Shown: positions 1 through 9,391, counted from the stretch's first letter. The stretch is 64,000 bases of DNA from Pseudochelatococcus sp050946405 (GCF_050946405.1 NZ_JBMNUS010000006.1:196470-260469), one strand, 5' to 3'. Program-made: numbers and translations. The notes: generated by a model from the sequence alone, not told the origin.

Positions 1-410
1 GGAACGATGTCATCACCGACTTCACCACCGCCGGCGACCAGATCGTGATCGACGTGACCAACCCGGTCAACGATTACGTCATCGCGGTGTTCAACGGTCA
101 GGACATCTCCTTCACCGGTAATCTGACCGAGGTGAAGCCGGTTACGGTCATCCTGCGCGTCGGCCAGTACAACGAAGACGGTTCGTTCAACTACGTCGAG
201 AACGGCCCTGACGTGCAGGCCCTGTTCCGCGCCGAGGGCGAGCTCTTCGCTCCTTCGCTCGGCAACGGTTCGTTCGCGGAGTTCGTCGCCAACCAGTTCG
301 TCGGCACCAACGGCGGTTCGGCCTACAACTACGCGGATCACGAGATCGCCCTGCTCGGCGCGGCCAAGACCCTTGGCAGCCTCGACCTGAACGATATCGT
401 CTTCGTCTGA
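1..410 (+). CDS. C-terminal fragment of an RTX-like, probably type I-secreted protein
   Basis: The frame is already open at base 3 and runs to a TGA at 408-410, so the gene starts outside the window; the GTG at 45 is only an internal codon. The first visible residues, NDVITDF, match the end of an RTX-type calcium-binding repeat, which usually continues into a parallel beta-roll. The protein ends in DIVFV, an acidic residue followed by hydrophobic ones, as is common at the C-terminus of proteins exported by type I (ABC/MFP/TolC) systems. The roughly 100 residues between are acidic and rich in Asn, Gly and Phe. No catalytic domain lies in the visible part, so the activity is unknown. A strong terminator follows 40 bases downstream. 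Secretion is inferred from the C-terminus alone. Confidence 0.7.
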   Translation, partial: NDVITDFTTAGDQIVIDVTNPVNDYVIAVFNGQDISFTGNLTEVKPVTVILRVGQYNEDGSFNYVENGPDVQALFRAEGELFAPSLGNGSFAEFVANQFVGTNGGSAYNYADHEIALLGAAKTLGSLDLNDIVFV

Positions 411-452
411 TCCTCGAAGACGGCATCGGGAAAATATCCCTTCTTTCAGGGG

Positions 453-484
453 GCCCCGGCGTACGCGCCGGGGCTTCTTTTTTT
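453..484 (+). terminator. Rho-independent terminator
   Basis: A perfect 9-bp GC-rich stem (453-461 with 466-474) closes a TACG loop and is followed by TTCTTTTTTT. It lies 42 bases after the stop of the RTX-like gene and ends its transcript before tRNA-Pro. Confidence 0.92.
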
Positions 485-650
485 GCCGTCTTCGTCACGG
501 GAACGGCGATGGCGGTGGCGGATCTATCGAGATGTGGATTTCTTGGGGCGCCACGGAAGAAGCCGTTCGTTTCCGCTTGCGTTCCTGCGCGGAGTTTTCT
601 AAACACCAGCAGATGAACAGCCCGTTGCGGGTGGTGATTCCGTCTGGTCG

Positions 651-728
651 CGGAGCGTAGCGCAGCCCGGTTAGCGCACTAGTCTGGGGGACTAGGGGTC
701 GTGGGTTCAAATCCCGCCGCTCCGACCA
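651..728 (+). tRNA. tRNA-Pro (anticodon GGG)
   Basis: The stretch folds as a cloverleaf: 7-bp acceptor stem CGGAGCG/CGCTCCG, D stem GCGC/GCGC, anticodon stem CTAGT/ACTAG closing the loop CTGGGGG (anticodon GGG), T stem GTGGG/CCCGC with loop TTCAAAT, discriminator A and an encoded CCA. It reads CCC and CCU codons. A weak promoter-like pair (TTGCGT at 577-582 and TAAACA at 600-605, 17-bp spacing) lies upstream. Confidence 0.95.
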
Positions 729-818
729 TTTTTTCCGATACAAGCCGATCTTCCCGCCGATAAGACCGTTGCTCCGCCGTGCCGCGCCAGAGAACGGCCC
801 GTCAGGACAGGAGGACGC

Positions 819-1850
819 ATGTCGCACGGCATCATTCTGAACACGCTCTCGGACAGGATTCGCGCCGCGTGGCGGGACGCGGCGGCCGCGGCTGCGGCGG
901 GTGGAATCGCCTGGACGCTGGCGGTCTGGCTCTTCGGCAACAGCCGCCCGCTTTTTGCCGCCGTCACCGCCATCGTCTGCCTTGCGCCGGGACTGCCGAA
1001 TCACGGGCGGCAGGCGGTCGGCCTCCTGATCGGCGTGGCCACGGGCATTCTCGTCGGCGAAGCCGCGCTCCTTCTTCCGGAGGGAATCCTGATGCCGGCA
1101 GGGCCGTCGCTGCTGCGGATGACATCGGCGACCTTGCTTTCCATGCTGATTGCCGTCTCCTTCGGCCTTGCGCCGGTGGTGGCGATTCAGGCCGGCGTCT
1201 CGGCCGTGATGGTGCTCTCCCTCGGCCCCGCCGATGCCGGGCTGCTGCGGCTGGAGGACGTGGCGCTGGGGGTCACTGTCGGCCTCGTCTTCAGCCAGAT
1301 CCTGATCACGCCGGATCCGGTCCGTCAGATCGACAAGGCGGCTGACGGCTTTCTGATGCAGCTTGCGCGCGCCTTCGAGGCGGCGGCGGAGGCGCTGGAG
1401 CTGCGGGACGCGGCAAAGGCCGAAGCGGCGGTCGGGGACATTGCGGCGGCTCACGACAGCCTGATCAATCTCGGCACGGGCATCGACCTCGCCCGTCAGG
1501 CGGCGCGCTGGTCGGTGCGCGGGCGACTGGCGGAGAGCGCCGTTTCCGGCCGCGCCGCCCGCTACGATCGGCATGCCATCCGCCTTTATTCCTCGGCGTT
1601 GTTGTTCGGCGAGGCGATTGTCGGCGCGCTGCGCAACAGCCCCGGCCCGGCTCCGGCGGGTATGCGGGAGGCCGCGCTGGAGACGGCCCGGCGCTGCGCC
1701 CGTCTCGCGGAGGCCGCGCCGATTCCGGGGCCGCTCTATCGCGCTCGCCCGTCGTTGTCGGATGCGGACTGGCACGAGGCCGCGGTTCATCTGCGGTCGG
1801 CGTCCGATGCGCTGGCGGCGCTGGAGGAACTGGAGCGTCCGCATGCCTGA
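819..1850 (+). CDS. FUSC-family (aromatic acid exporter-like) inner-membrane protein
   Basis: This 343-residue protein has an N-terminal block of hydrophobic helices (about residues 20-170) typical of the FUSC/ArAE fold, with the phrase FAAVTAIVCLAPGLPNHGRQA after the first helix, then a helical, Ala- and Arg-rich cytoplasmic half. Family members such as AaeB and YccS are implicated in efflux of hydroxylated aromatic acids or belong to fusaric acid resistance systems. This copy is half-length, with one membrane module, and probably acts as an oligomer. The ATG is supported by a perfect AGGAGG at 809-814. No adaptor or outer-membrane partner is adjacent, so the substrate is unknown. Confidence 0.8.
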   Translation: MSHGIILNTLSDRIRAAWRDAAAAAAAGGIAWTLAVWLFGNSRPLFAAVTAIVCLAPGLPNHGRQAVGLLIGVATGILVGEAALLLPEGILMPAGPSLLRMTSATLLSMLIAVSFGLAPVVAIQAGVSAVMVLSLGPADAGLLRLEDVALGVTVGLVFSQILITPDPVRQIDKAADGFLMQLARAFEAAAEALELRDAAKAEAAVGDIAAAHDSLINLGTGIDLARQAARWSVRGRLAESAVSGRAARYDRHAIRLYSSALLFGEAIVGALRNSPGPAPAGMREAALETARRCARLAEAAPIPGPLYRARPSLSDADWHEAAVHLRSASDALAALEELERPHA

Positions 1851-2039
1851 AAAGGAGGCACTTCCGCGTTTCGCAGAAAGGTGGAAATGCCGTACCGTGC
1901 GCTGCTTTGAAAAAGGCAGGCCGGGCATGCGTCCGCGCGGCGCGCGCGGGCTTCGGTCGCACGGGATTGTCATGAAGAATGCGGCGAAGCGCGCTACTCC
2001 ATGCGTGCTTTGAATCGACCGGCTCTTGAGGAATCAACC

Positions 2040-2654
2040 ATGGCTGACAGGATCGACCATATCGTCTTCGACATCGGCAAGGTGCTGATCCATTACGATC
2101 CGGCTCTTCCTTTCCGCCGCATCATTCCCGATGAAGAGCGGCGCCGCTGGTTCTTTCTCAATGTCTGCACGATGGAATGGAATGTGGAGCAGGATCGCGG
2201 CCGCTCGTGGGCGGAGGCCGAGGCGCTGCTGATCGCGAGCCATCCCGAATACGCGGAGGAAATACGCGCTTTCCGCATGTATTGGCACGAGATGGTTCCG
2301 TATGCCTATGACGGCACGGTCGCCATTCTCGAGGATCTGATCGCGCAGGGGCGCGATGTAACCATGCTGACCAATTTCGCCGCGGACACCTTTGTCGAGG
2401 CGCGCGAGCGGTTTCCCTTCCTCAACCGGCCGCGCGGCGTCACCGTTTCCGGCGAAGTCGGTCTGATCAAGCCCGATATCGCGATATACGAGCGTCATGC
2501 CCGCGACTTCGGCCTCGCGCCGGCGGCCACGATCTTCGTCGACGACTCCTTTCCGAATGTCGAGGGCGCGCGCGCGGCCGGCTGGCAGGCGCTGCATTTC
2601 ACCGGCGCGGAACGGCTGAAGGCCGATTTCGCCGCGCTGGGAATATCCGTCTGA
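2040..2654 (+). CDS. HAD-superfamily (subfamily IA, YihX-like) hydrolase
   Basis: The 204-residue cytosolic protein carries all four HAD motifs: FDIGKVL near residue 9 (nucleophile Asp, with the D-x-G-x-V variant seen in YihX-like sugar-phosphate phosphatases), the TNFA threonine of motif II, the lysine of GLIKPD, and DDSFPNVEGA as motif IV with paired Asp. A helical cap lies between motifs I and II. Members dephosphorylate small phosphometabolites; the substrate cannot be read from sequence. I chose ATG 2040, which gives the usual short N-terminus before motif I; an in-frame ATG at 2001 would add 13 residues of non-family sequence. It stands alone, with about 190 bases of non-coding DNA before it and 250 after. 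Confidence 0.85.
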   Translation: MADRIDHIVFDIGKVLIHYDPALPFRRIIPDEERRRWFFLNVCTMEWNVEQDRGRSWAEAEALLIASHPEYAEEIRAFRMYWHEMVPYAYDGTVAILEDLIAQGRDVTMLTNFAADTFVEARERFPFLNRPRGVTVSGEVGLIKPDIAIYERHARDFGLAPAATIFVDDSFPNVEGARAAGWQALHFTGAERLKADFAALGISV

Positions 2655-2780
2655 TCCGTCGCGGCGGGAGGAACTGCCGGTCGCCAAACGCCGGATGACA
2701 AGTATCGGATGCAGACGAAAAACGTCCAATTCACCGGATGAAACTGTACAACTCATCCTGTTCGATTTAGCTGGATAAGA

Positions 2781-2797
2781 TTCGGAAATTATCCGAA
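2781..2797. promoter_or_regulatory. Inverted repeat upstream of the RND efflux operon
   Basis: TTCGGA-AATTA-TCCGAA is a perfect 6-bp inverted repeat in an AT-rich stretch about 110 bases before the adaptor gene. It could be a repressor operator for the pump, but no regulator gene lies next to it, so this is inference from position and symmetry only. Confidence 0.35.
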
Positions 2798-2908
2798 CGT
2801 TGTATATTTGCATAATTGCCATGATCAGGCTTTTTCCGTATCAACTGTGGCGTGTAGAGCCCTTTCCCTGCCCGGGGCATCGGGGCGCATCGTGGAAAGG
2901 ATGATCGC

Positions 2909-4024
2909 GTGACCGTTTTGCTGCATCGCACTTGCCGGTCCTCGGCGCCTTGGCGCATGCTCATGCCCGTAGCGCTCTCGCTGTCCCTTTTCCTCACCGC
3001 ATGCGGCGAAAGCGAAGAAGCGCAGGCGCCGGAGCCGCGTCCCGTCCGCAGCGTCGTGGCGACACGGCAGGCGGCGAGCGAGACGATTTCCCTCACGGGC
3101 CAGGTGGAGGCGCAGAACGAGGCGAGCTACGGTTTTCGCATCGGCGGACGCATCGTCGAGCGGCTGGTGAATGTCGGCGACAGGCTGGAGCCCGGCCAGG
3201 TGCTGGCGCGGCTCGATCCGCAGGACGAGCAGAATGCGCTGCGTTCGGCGCAGGCCGCTCTCGCCGCCGCCAATGCCGATCTCTCCCAGACCCGCAATCA
3301 ATACGAGCGCCAGCGCCAGCTCCTGTCGCGCGGGTTTACGCCGCGCGCGCAGTACGAGCAGGCGGAACGCGCCTATCTCGCCGCCCGCTCGCAGGTGGAA
3401 GACGCCGAGGCGCGCCTGAAGATGGCGCAGGACCGGCTGGCTTTCACCGAGCTGAGGGCGGATTCGGCCGGCGTCGTCACCGCGCGCCGCGCGGAAGCCG
3501 GCGAGGTGGTGCAGGCCGGCCAGCCGGTGATCGAAGTTGCCCGGCAGGACGGGCGCGATGGCGTGTTCGAGGTACCCGCGGCACTGCTCACGTCCCTGCC
3601 GTCCGATCCGCAGGTGGAAATCGTTCTGGCGAACGATCCCGGCGTGAAGGCGCTTGGCCGCGTGCGCGAGGTGGCGCCGCAGGCGGACCCGATAACGCGC
3701 ACTTTCCGCGTGCGCGTGGGCCTCATCGATCCGCCCGAGGCGTTGCGTCTCGGCACGACGGTGGTCGGGCGGGTGCTCGTGGATAACGGCGAGGCGATCG
3801 AGGTGCCCGCGACGGCGCTCACGCGCCTGAACGACAGGTCGGCCGTGTGGGTGGTGAACCCGGCCGACAACACTGTCAGCCTGCGCAACGTGGAAGTGCT
3901 GCGCTTCACGCCCGCCGCCGTCTCGATCGGCGAGGGGCTCGAGGCGGACGAGATCGTCGTGACGGCCGGCGTGCAGGCGCTGCATCCGGGTCAGCGCGTG
4001 CGCCTGCTGGGAGCACAACAGTGA
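2909..4024 (+). CDS. RND efflux periplasmic adaptor (membrane fusion) lipoprotein
   Basis: The product (371 residues) has a hydrophobic N-terminus ending in the lipobox FLTAC, so it should be lipidated and anchored in the inner membrane facing the periplasm. It then shows the adaptor order: lipoyl-like half (VGDRLEPGQVLARLD), a long alpha-helical hairpin rich in Ala, Gln and Arg (about residues 110-170), the second lipoyl half (ELRADSAGVVTARRAEAGEVV), a beta-barrel and a membrane-proximal domain. It bridges the RND permease to an outer-membrane channel, which is not encoded in this window. Start is uncertain: GTG 2909 gives a long n-region, while ATG 2957 gives a compact lipoprotein signal. 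Its TGA overlaps the permease start, so the two are translationally coupled. Confidence 0.9.
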   Translation: MTVLLHRTCRSSAPWRMLMPVALSLSLFLTACGESEEAQAPEPRPVRSVVATRQAASETISLTGQVEAQNEASYGFRIGGRIVERLVNVGDRLEPGQVLARLDPQDEQNALRSAQAALAAANADLSQTRNQYERQRQLLSRGFTPRAQYEQAERAYLAARSQVEDAEARLKMAQDRLAFTELRADSAGVVTARRAEAGEVVQAGQPVIEVARQDGRDGVFEVPAALLTSLPSDPQVEIVLANDPGVKALGRVREVAPQADPITRTFRVRVGLIDPPEALRLGTTVVGRVLVDNGEAIEVPATALTRLNDRSAVWVVNPADNTVSLRNVEVLRFTPAAVSIGEGLEADEIVVTAGVQALHPGQRVRLLGAQQ

Positions 4025-7000
4025 AGGGCGGCTTCAACCTCTCCGCGTGGGCGCTGCGCCGTCGCTCCATCATCATCTATCTCATGGCCATCGCCGCCGT
4101 GGCCGGCGTGATGGCGTTCAAGGGGCTGGGCCGGGCGGAAGACCCGACCTTCGTCATCAAGACCATGGTCGTGCAGGCCAACTGGCCCGGCGCGACGCTG
4201 GAAGAAACGTTCCGGCAGGTGACGGAGCGGATCGAGCGCAAGTTGCAGGAAACGCCGCAGCTCGATTATCTGGAAAGCTACACGAAGCCGGGCACCACGA
4301 CGATCTTCGTGCATCTTCAGGGCGCGGCGACGGCTGCCGAGGTGCCGGACATCTGGTATCATGTGCGCAAGAGCGTGGGCGACATCCGCCACACCTTGCC
4401 GCAGGGTATGATCGGCCCCTTCTTCAACGACGATTTCGGCGATACTTTCGGCATCATCTACGGCTTCACGGCAGACGGCTTCACGCATCGCGAGCTGCGC
4501 GACTATGTGGAAGATGCCCGCTCCGAGCTGTTGCACGTGCCCGATATCTCGAAGATCGAGATTCTGGGCGCGCAGGACGAGCGCATCTTCATCGAATTCT
4601 CGATGCAGCAACTGGCCAGCCTCGGCATCGATCGGGCCGCGGTGCTGGCAGCGCTTCAGGCGCAGAACCTCGTGCGCCCCTCCGGCGAGATCCATACGGA
4701 GGCGGAAACGCTGTCCGTGCGCGTTTCGGGCGCCTTCACGGGCGAGGCGGACATCGCGAACGTGAATTTCGTGGTGAACAACAGGCTCATCCGCCTGTCC
4801 GACATCGCCACCGTCCGCCGCGGCCTCGCCGATCCGCCGCAGCCGATGTTCCGCGTCAATGGCGAGCCGGCGATCGGCCTCGCCATCGCGATGCAGGACG
4901 GCGGCGACATTCTCGCCATGGGCGCCGACATCGACGCGACCATGAATCGCATCGTGGCCAACCTGCCGGTGGGAATCGAGGCGCATCTGGTCGCCGATCA
5001 GGCGGTGACGGTGGAAGGCGCCATCGCCGAATTCATGGAAAGCCTGTGGCAGGCGGTGGTCATCATTCTCGTGGTGTCTTTCATCGCGCTGGGGGTGAGG
5101 GCGGGCGCCATCGTCGCGCTGGCCATTCCGCTCACGCTGGCGGTGGTGTTCGCCGTCATGCAGATCGCCGGCATTGACATGCAGCGCATTTCGCTCGGCG
5201 CGCTCATCATCGCGCTGGCGCTCATGGTCGACGACGCCATGACCACCACGGACGCCACGCTGACGCGCCTCGCCGCCGGCGACGACAAGGTGAAGGCCGC
5301 TTCCTTCGCCTTCACGGCCTATGCCGCGGCCATGCTGGCCGGCACGCTGGTGACGGTCGCCGGCTTCGTTCCCGTGGGGTTCGCTGCGAGTTCCGCCGGC
5401 GAGTATACGTTCACCCTGTTCGCGGTGGTGACGATCGCGCTCATCGTCTCGTGGCTGGTGGCGGTGCTGTTCGCGCCGCTGTTGCAGGTGCTCATCCTGC
5501 GCGCTCCGCCGAAGGCGGCGAATGCCGCCGCCGGCGCGGCGCCGAAGGGGCTGCTCGGCGTCTATCGCGGCTTTCTCGTCGGCTGTCTCAGGCTGCGCGT
5601 GGTGACGATCGCGGTGACGCTGGGCCTGTTCGTGCTGTCGGTGCTGGCGCTGCCGCTCATTCCCCGGCAGTTCTTCCCGTCGTCCGACCGGCCGGAGCTG
5701 CTGGTGGACCTTTCGTCGCCGCAGAATTCCTCCATCTACGCCTCCGAGAAGGTGGCGCGGGATTTCGACGGGCTGCTGAAAGGCGACCCGGACGTGGAGC
5801 GCTGGAGCACCTATGTCGGGCGCGGGGCCATCCGTTTCTATCTGCCGCTCGACGTGCAGCTTCCCAACGATTTCTTCGCGCAGACGGTGATCGTGGCGAA
5901 GGACGTCGCCGCCCGCGACCGGTTGCGCGCCAAACTGGAAAAGGCGCTGGCGGAGGATTTCCCGCAGCTCGTCTCGCGCATCTCGCCGCTGGAGCTCGGC
6001 CCGCCCGTGGGCTGGCCGGTGCAGTATCGCGTTTCCGGCCCGGATATCGAGAAGGTGCGCGCCATCGCCTTCGATCTCGCCGCGGCGGTCGCCTCGTCTC
6101 CCCTGGCGGAGAAGGTGAACTACGACTGGATCGAGCCGGCGCGGCAGGCGCGCATCCGCGTCGATCAGGACGAGGTGCGCCTGCTCGGCCTCTCCACCGC
6201 CCAGCTCGCCGGGGTGCTGAACACCGTGTTTTCCGGCGCGCCTGTGACGCAGGTGCGCGACGACATCTATCTCATCTCCGTGGTGGCGCGCGCCGACGAC
6301 GAGGAGCGCGTCTCGCTGGAACGGTTGCCCAATCTTCAGGTGCCGCTGCCCGGCGGGCGCACCGTGCCGCTGAGCCAGATCGCGACCTTCGAGTTCGATC
6401 AGGACTATCCCGGCATCTGGCGGCGCGACCGGGTGCCGACCCTTACCGTGCAGGCGGATGTGGGACAGGGCGTGCTGCCGGAAACGGTGGTGGACGAACT
6501 GACGCCGAAGATCGAGGAACTGCGCGGGAAGCTGCCGCAGGGATATCGCATCGATGTCGGCGGCACGGTGGAGGAAAGCGCCGCGTCGCTCGCTTCCGTG
6601 ATCGCCGTCGTGCCGGTGATGCTGCTGCTGATGTTCACCGTGCTGATGTTCGAGCTGAAAAGCTTCCAGCGGCTCATCGTCGTGATTTCGGTGGCGCCGC
6701 TGGGGCTTCTCGGCGTGGTGGCGGCGCTGCTCGTGTCCGGCAGGCCGCTGGGGTTCGTCGCCATTCTCGGCGTGCTCGCCCTCATCGGCATGATCACCAA
6801 GAACGCCGTCATCCTCATCGGCCAGATCGAGGCGGACCGGGCGGCGGGCAAGAAGGTTCTGGACGCGGTGGTGGATGCTTCCTCCAGCCGTTTCCGGCCG
6901 ATCATGCTCACGGCGATATCCACCGTGCTGGGCATGATCCCCATCGCCCCGACGGTGTTCTGGGGACCGATGGCCTTCGCCATCATGGGCGGGTTGCTGG

Positions 7001-7134
7001 TGGGAACGCTGCTCACCCTCATCTTCCTGCCCGCGCTGTATGTGACCTGGTTCGGGCCGGATACCGGACCCGAGCGGGAATCCGCCGAAACCGCATCCAC
7101 CCCGGCCCCCGCCGAAGGCGCCGCGCGCGCCTGA
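4021..7134 (+). CDS. RND-family efflux permease
   Basis: The 1037-residue protein has the RND duplication: a first membrane helix, a large periplasmic porter domain, a six-helix bundle, a linker, a second periplasmic domain and a second bundle. The proton-relay pair appears as LMVDDAM (Asp404-Asp405) in the fourth helix. Phrases such as EDPTFVIKTMVVQANWPGA are typical of the HAE-type branch close to TriC/VexK. It should drive proton-coupled efflux of amphiphilic compounds as a trimer with the upstream adaptor. GTG 4021 overlaps the adaptor stop in a GTGA arrangement; the frame stays open upstream to 3847, but only this start fits the family N-terminus. A long antisense frame over this gene is a codon-bias shadow. 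Confidence 0.92.
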   Translation: MKGGFNLSAWALRRRSIIIYLMAIAAVAGVMAFKGLGRAEDPTFVIKTMVVQANWPGATLEETFRQVTERIERKLQETPQLDYLESYTKPGTTTIFVHLQGAATAAEVPDIWYHVRKSVGDIRHTLPQGMIGPFFNDDFGDTFGIIYGFTADGFTHRELRDYVEDARSELLHVPDISKIEILGAQDERIFIEFSMQQLASLGIDRAAVLAALQAQNLVRPSGEIHTEAETLSVRVSGAFTGEADIANVNFVVNNRLIRLSDIATVRRGLADPPQPMFRVNGEPAIGLAIAMQDGGDILAMGADIDATMNRIVANLPVGIEAHLVADQAVTVEGAIAEFMESLWQAVVIILVVSFIALGVRAGAIVALAIPLTLAVVFAVMQIAGIDMQRISLGALIIALALMVDDAMTTTDATLTRLAAGDDKVKAASFAFTAYAAAMLAGTLVTVAGFVPVGFAASSAGEYTFTLFAVVTIALIVSWLVAVLFAPLLQVLILRAPPKAANAAAGAAPKGLLGVYRGFLVGCLRLRVVTIAVTLGLFVLSVLALPLIPRQFFPSSDRPELLVDLSSPQNSSIYASEKVARDFDGLLKGDPDVERWSTYVGRGAIRFYLPLDVQLPNDFFAQTVIVAKDVAARDRLRAKLEKALAEDFPQLVSRISPLELGPPVGWPVQYRVSGPDIEKVRAIAFDLAAAVASSPLAEKVNYDWIEPARQARIRVDQDEVRLLGLSTAQLAGVLNTVFSGAPVTQVRDDIYLISVVARADDEERVSLERLPNLQVPLPGGRTVPLSQIATFEFDQDYPGIWRRDRVPTLTVQADVGQGVLPETVVDELTPKIEELRGKLPQGYRIDVGGTVEESAASLASVIAVVPVMLLLMFTVLMFELKSFQRLIVVISVAPLGLLGVVAALLVSGRPLGFVAILGVLALIGMITKNAVILIGQIEADRAAGKKVLDAVVDASSSRFRPIMLTAISTVLGMIPIAPTVFWGPMAFAIMGGLLVGTLLTLIFLPALYVTWFGPDTGPERESAETASTPAPAEGAARA

Positions 7135-7305
7135 ACCCGGACGGGGCCGTGCGCCTCCACCGGCCGGCGGATCCAACCGGAGACAGGACCCATGCCCGAG
7201 ACAGGTGGTGTCCTGACGCTCTTTTGTCTTCTCGCTGACCCCGGCGCAGCACCTCCCGGCTGCTCCCCCGTTAACCGCGATACGCTGCCGGAAGGAGTGT
7301 AATCC

Positions 7306-8775
7306 ATGGGTTTCATCGGTATCATCGTCAGTCTGGGTTTTCTGAGCTATCTGGCCTTTCGCGGCTCCAGCATTCTCGTGCTGGCGCCGCTGGCGGGGCT
7401 CATCGCCGCAATCTTCTCCGGCATGCCGCTGCTGGCGAGCTGGACGCAAACCTTCATGCCCAATGCGGCCGATTTCGTCTCCCAGTTCTTTCCGCTGTTC
7501 CTGCTGGGGGCCATCTTCGGCAAGCTGATGGAAGATTCCGGCTCCGTCACCTCCATCGCCAATTACATGACGGAGAAGCTCGGCGCGCAGCGCGCGATTC
7601 TGGCCGTCGTTCTGGCGGGTGCGATCGTCACCTACGGCGGCGTCAGTCTGTTCGTGGCCTTCTTCGTGCTGGCGCCCATGGGCATCGCCCTGTTCCGTTC
7701 GGCCGGCGTGCCCCGGCGTCTGATGCCGGGGGCCATCGCGCTCGGCACGTCCACGTTCACCATGTCGGCCATGCCCGGCACGCCCTCCATCCAGAACGCC
7801 ATTCCGATGCCGTTCTTCGGCACCACGCCTTTCGCCGCGCCGGGCCTCGGCATCATCGCCTCCGTCGTGATGCTGGCCTTCGGCATGTGGTGGCTGACGT
7901 TGCGTGAAAAGAGCGCGCGGGCGCGCGGCGAGGGTTTCAGCCCCGTCGATCTTTCCGTCTCCACGACCGAATCCGTCGAGGACGCGACCGAGGACCCGAT
8001 CGTGCGCGAACGCGCCACGACCGCCGGCTCCTTCGATCCGGCCGAGATCCATCACAGCGAGGAAACGCATAAGGGGCCGCCGATCTTTCTCGCGGCCCTG
8101 CCCATCGTCGTCGTGATCCTGGTCAACCTGCTGATGTCCTTCGTCGTTCTGCCGCTCATGAACACGGAGTTCCTGGCGCTGCCAGAGTGGGGCGGCGTGT
8201 CGCTGTCCGCGGTCGGCGGTGTCTGGTCCGTCATCGTGGCGCTGCTGGCGGCCATCATCACCGCCATCGCCATCAATTTCCGCGGCGTGCCGGAGCTGCG
8301 CGCCACCGTGTCGGCGGGGGCCAACGCCTCGGTGCTGCCGATTCTCTCGGTGGCGAGCCTCGTGGGTTTCGGCGCCGTCGTCGCTTCGCTGCCGGCTTTC
8401 GAGGATGTGCGCAACTGGGTGCTGGGCATCCAGGGCGGCCCGCTCGTGTCGCTGTCCGTCGCCACGAACATCCTGGCCGCGCTCACCGGCTCCGCCTCCG
8501 GCGGCCTGACCATCGCGCTGGATGCGCTCGGCCCGACCTATTTGCAGATCGCCCGCGATATCGGCATGGATCCGGCCCTGATGCACCGCGTGGCCGTGAT
8601 CGGTTCCGGCACGCTCGACAGCCTGCCCCATAACGGCGCGGTGGTGACGCTGCTCGCCGTGTGCGGCGTCACCCACAAGGAGGGTTATCTCGATATCGTG
8701 ATGGCCGGCATCGTGGGGGCGCTGCTGGCTCTCGTGACGGTCATCATTCTCGGCTCCGTGGCGGGGAGTTTCTGA
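7306..8775 (+). CDS. GntP-family (gluconate/hydroxyacid) permease
   Basis: The 489-residue integral membrane protein is hydrophobic over its length, with about 12 predicted helices and a hydrophilic loop near residues 200-250. Phrases such as FGKLMEDSGS, YGGVSLFVAFFVLAPMG and SGGLTIALDALG are characteristic of GntP transporters, which import gluconate, D-serine or beta-hydroxyacids with protons. Substrate is not determinable; some GntP members in alphaproteobacteria are annotated as hydroxybutyrate permeases. A good ribosome site (GGAAGGAG) precedes ATG 7306. A YqhA-like gene begins two bases after its stop, which suggests co-transcription. Confidence 0.83.
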   Translation: MGFIGIIVSLGFLSYLAFRGSSILVLAPLAGLIAAIFSGMPLLASWTQTFMPNAADFVSQFFPLFLLGAIFGKLMEDSGSVTSIANYMTEKLGAQRAILAVVLAGAIVTYGGVSLFVAFFVLAPMGIALFRSAGVPRRLMPGAIALGTSTFTMSAMPGTPSIQNAIPMPFFGTTPFAAPGLGIIASVVMLAFGMWWLTLREKSARARGEGFSPVDLSVSTTESVEDATEDPIVRERATTAGSFDPAEIHHSEETHKGPPIFLAALPIVVVILVNLLMSFVVLPLMNTEFLALPEWGGVSLSAVGGVWSVIVALLAAIITAIAINFRGVPELRATVSAGANASVLPILSVASLVGFGAVVASLPAFEDVRNWVLGIQGGPLVSLSVATNILAALTGSASGGLTIALDALGPTYLQIARDIGMDPALMHRVAVIGSGTLDSLPHNGAVVTLLAVCGVTHKEGYLDIVMAGIVGALLALVTVIILGSVAGSF

Positions 8776-8777
8776 GC

Positions 8778-9323
8778 GTGTCCCCGATCGAGAACGAGAC
8801 GCCCCGCCGCCTGCGCCAGTTGCGTCGCTTCATCGCGCGCGGCGTGGTGATGGGCCGGTGGGCGATGGTGCCGCTGTTCGTGGGGCTGCTGGTGGCGCTC
8901 GCGCTGCTGGTGATCACCTTCTTCATACAATTGTGGAGTTTCATCGTTGCGATCGGCTCGATAAGCGATACCGAGAGCATCATGAAACTGCTCACCCTCA
9001 TCGATCTCGCGCTGATCGGCGGGCTTATCGTGATCGTGGTTTCTTCCGGCTATGCCAATTTCGTGGGAAAGCTGGACAATACTTCGTCGGAAGACTGGCC
9101 GGTCTGGATGACGCGCATCAGCTTTTCCGGCCTCAAGCTCAAGCTGTTCGCCACGCTCATGGCGATCACGGCGGTGGCTTTTCTCAAGGCGCTGATGCGG
9201 CTTGAGGCGGATGTGAGCGAGGCGCAGGTGCGCTGGCTGGCGGTGGCCTGCGTGGTGTTCATCCTGGCCTACGCCACGCTTGCGCTGACGGATCGGTTCA
9301 CGCATACGGACGACGATGCGTGA
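8778..9323 (+). CDS. YqhA/UPF0114-family inner-membrane protein
   Basis: The product (181 residues) has an arginine-rich N-terminus followed by four hydrophobic segments. The run ESIMKLLTLIDLALIGGL and the following YANFVGK match the UPF0114 family (E. coli YqhA), whose function is not known. GTG 8778 lies two bases after the GntP stop, so it is probably translated as part of that operon. The frame is open further upstream inside the permease gene, but that part is out-of-frame shadow. Confidence 0.8.
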   Translation: MSPIENETPRRLRQLRRFIARGVVMGRWAMVPLFVGLLVALALLVITFFIQLWSFIVAIGSISDTESIMKLLTLIDLALIGGLIVIVVSSGYANFVGKLDNTSSEDWPVWMTRISFSGLKLKLFATLMAITAVAFLKALMRLEADVSEAQVRWLAVACVVFILAYATLALTDRFTHTDDDA

Positions 9324-9391
9324 GGCGCGGACGGTGAGCGATTTCGGCCTGCGGCGGGCGGCGAAACCTCTCGCCCGCCGGGGGGAGTGAC

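Noticed and set aside
495..1973. A 492-codon minus-strand frame covering the tRNA-Pro and the FUSC gene
   Set aside because: It runs through a tRNA and has no motif; the plus-strand FUSC gene has a perfect ribosome site.
3991..8676. A 1561-codon minus-strand open frame across the RND pump and GntP permease
   Set aside because: It is His/Arg/Gln-rich low-complexity sequence spanning three real genes; a codon-bias shadow.
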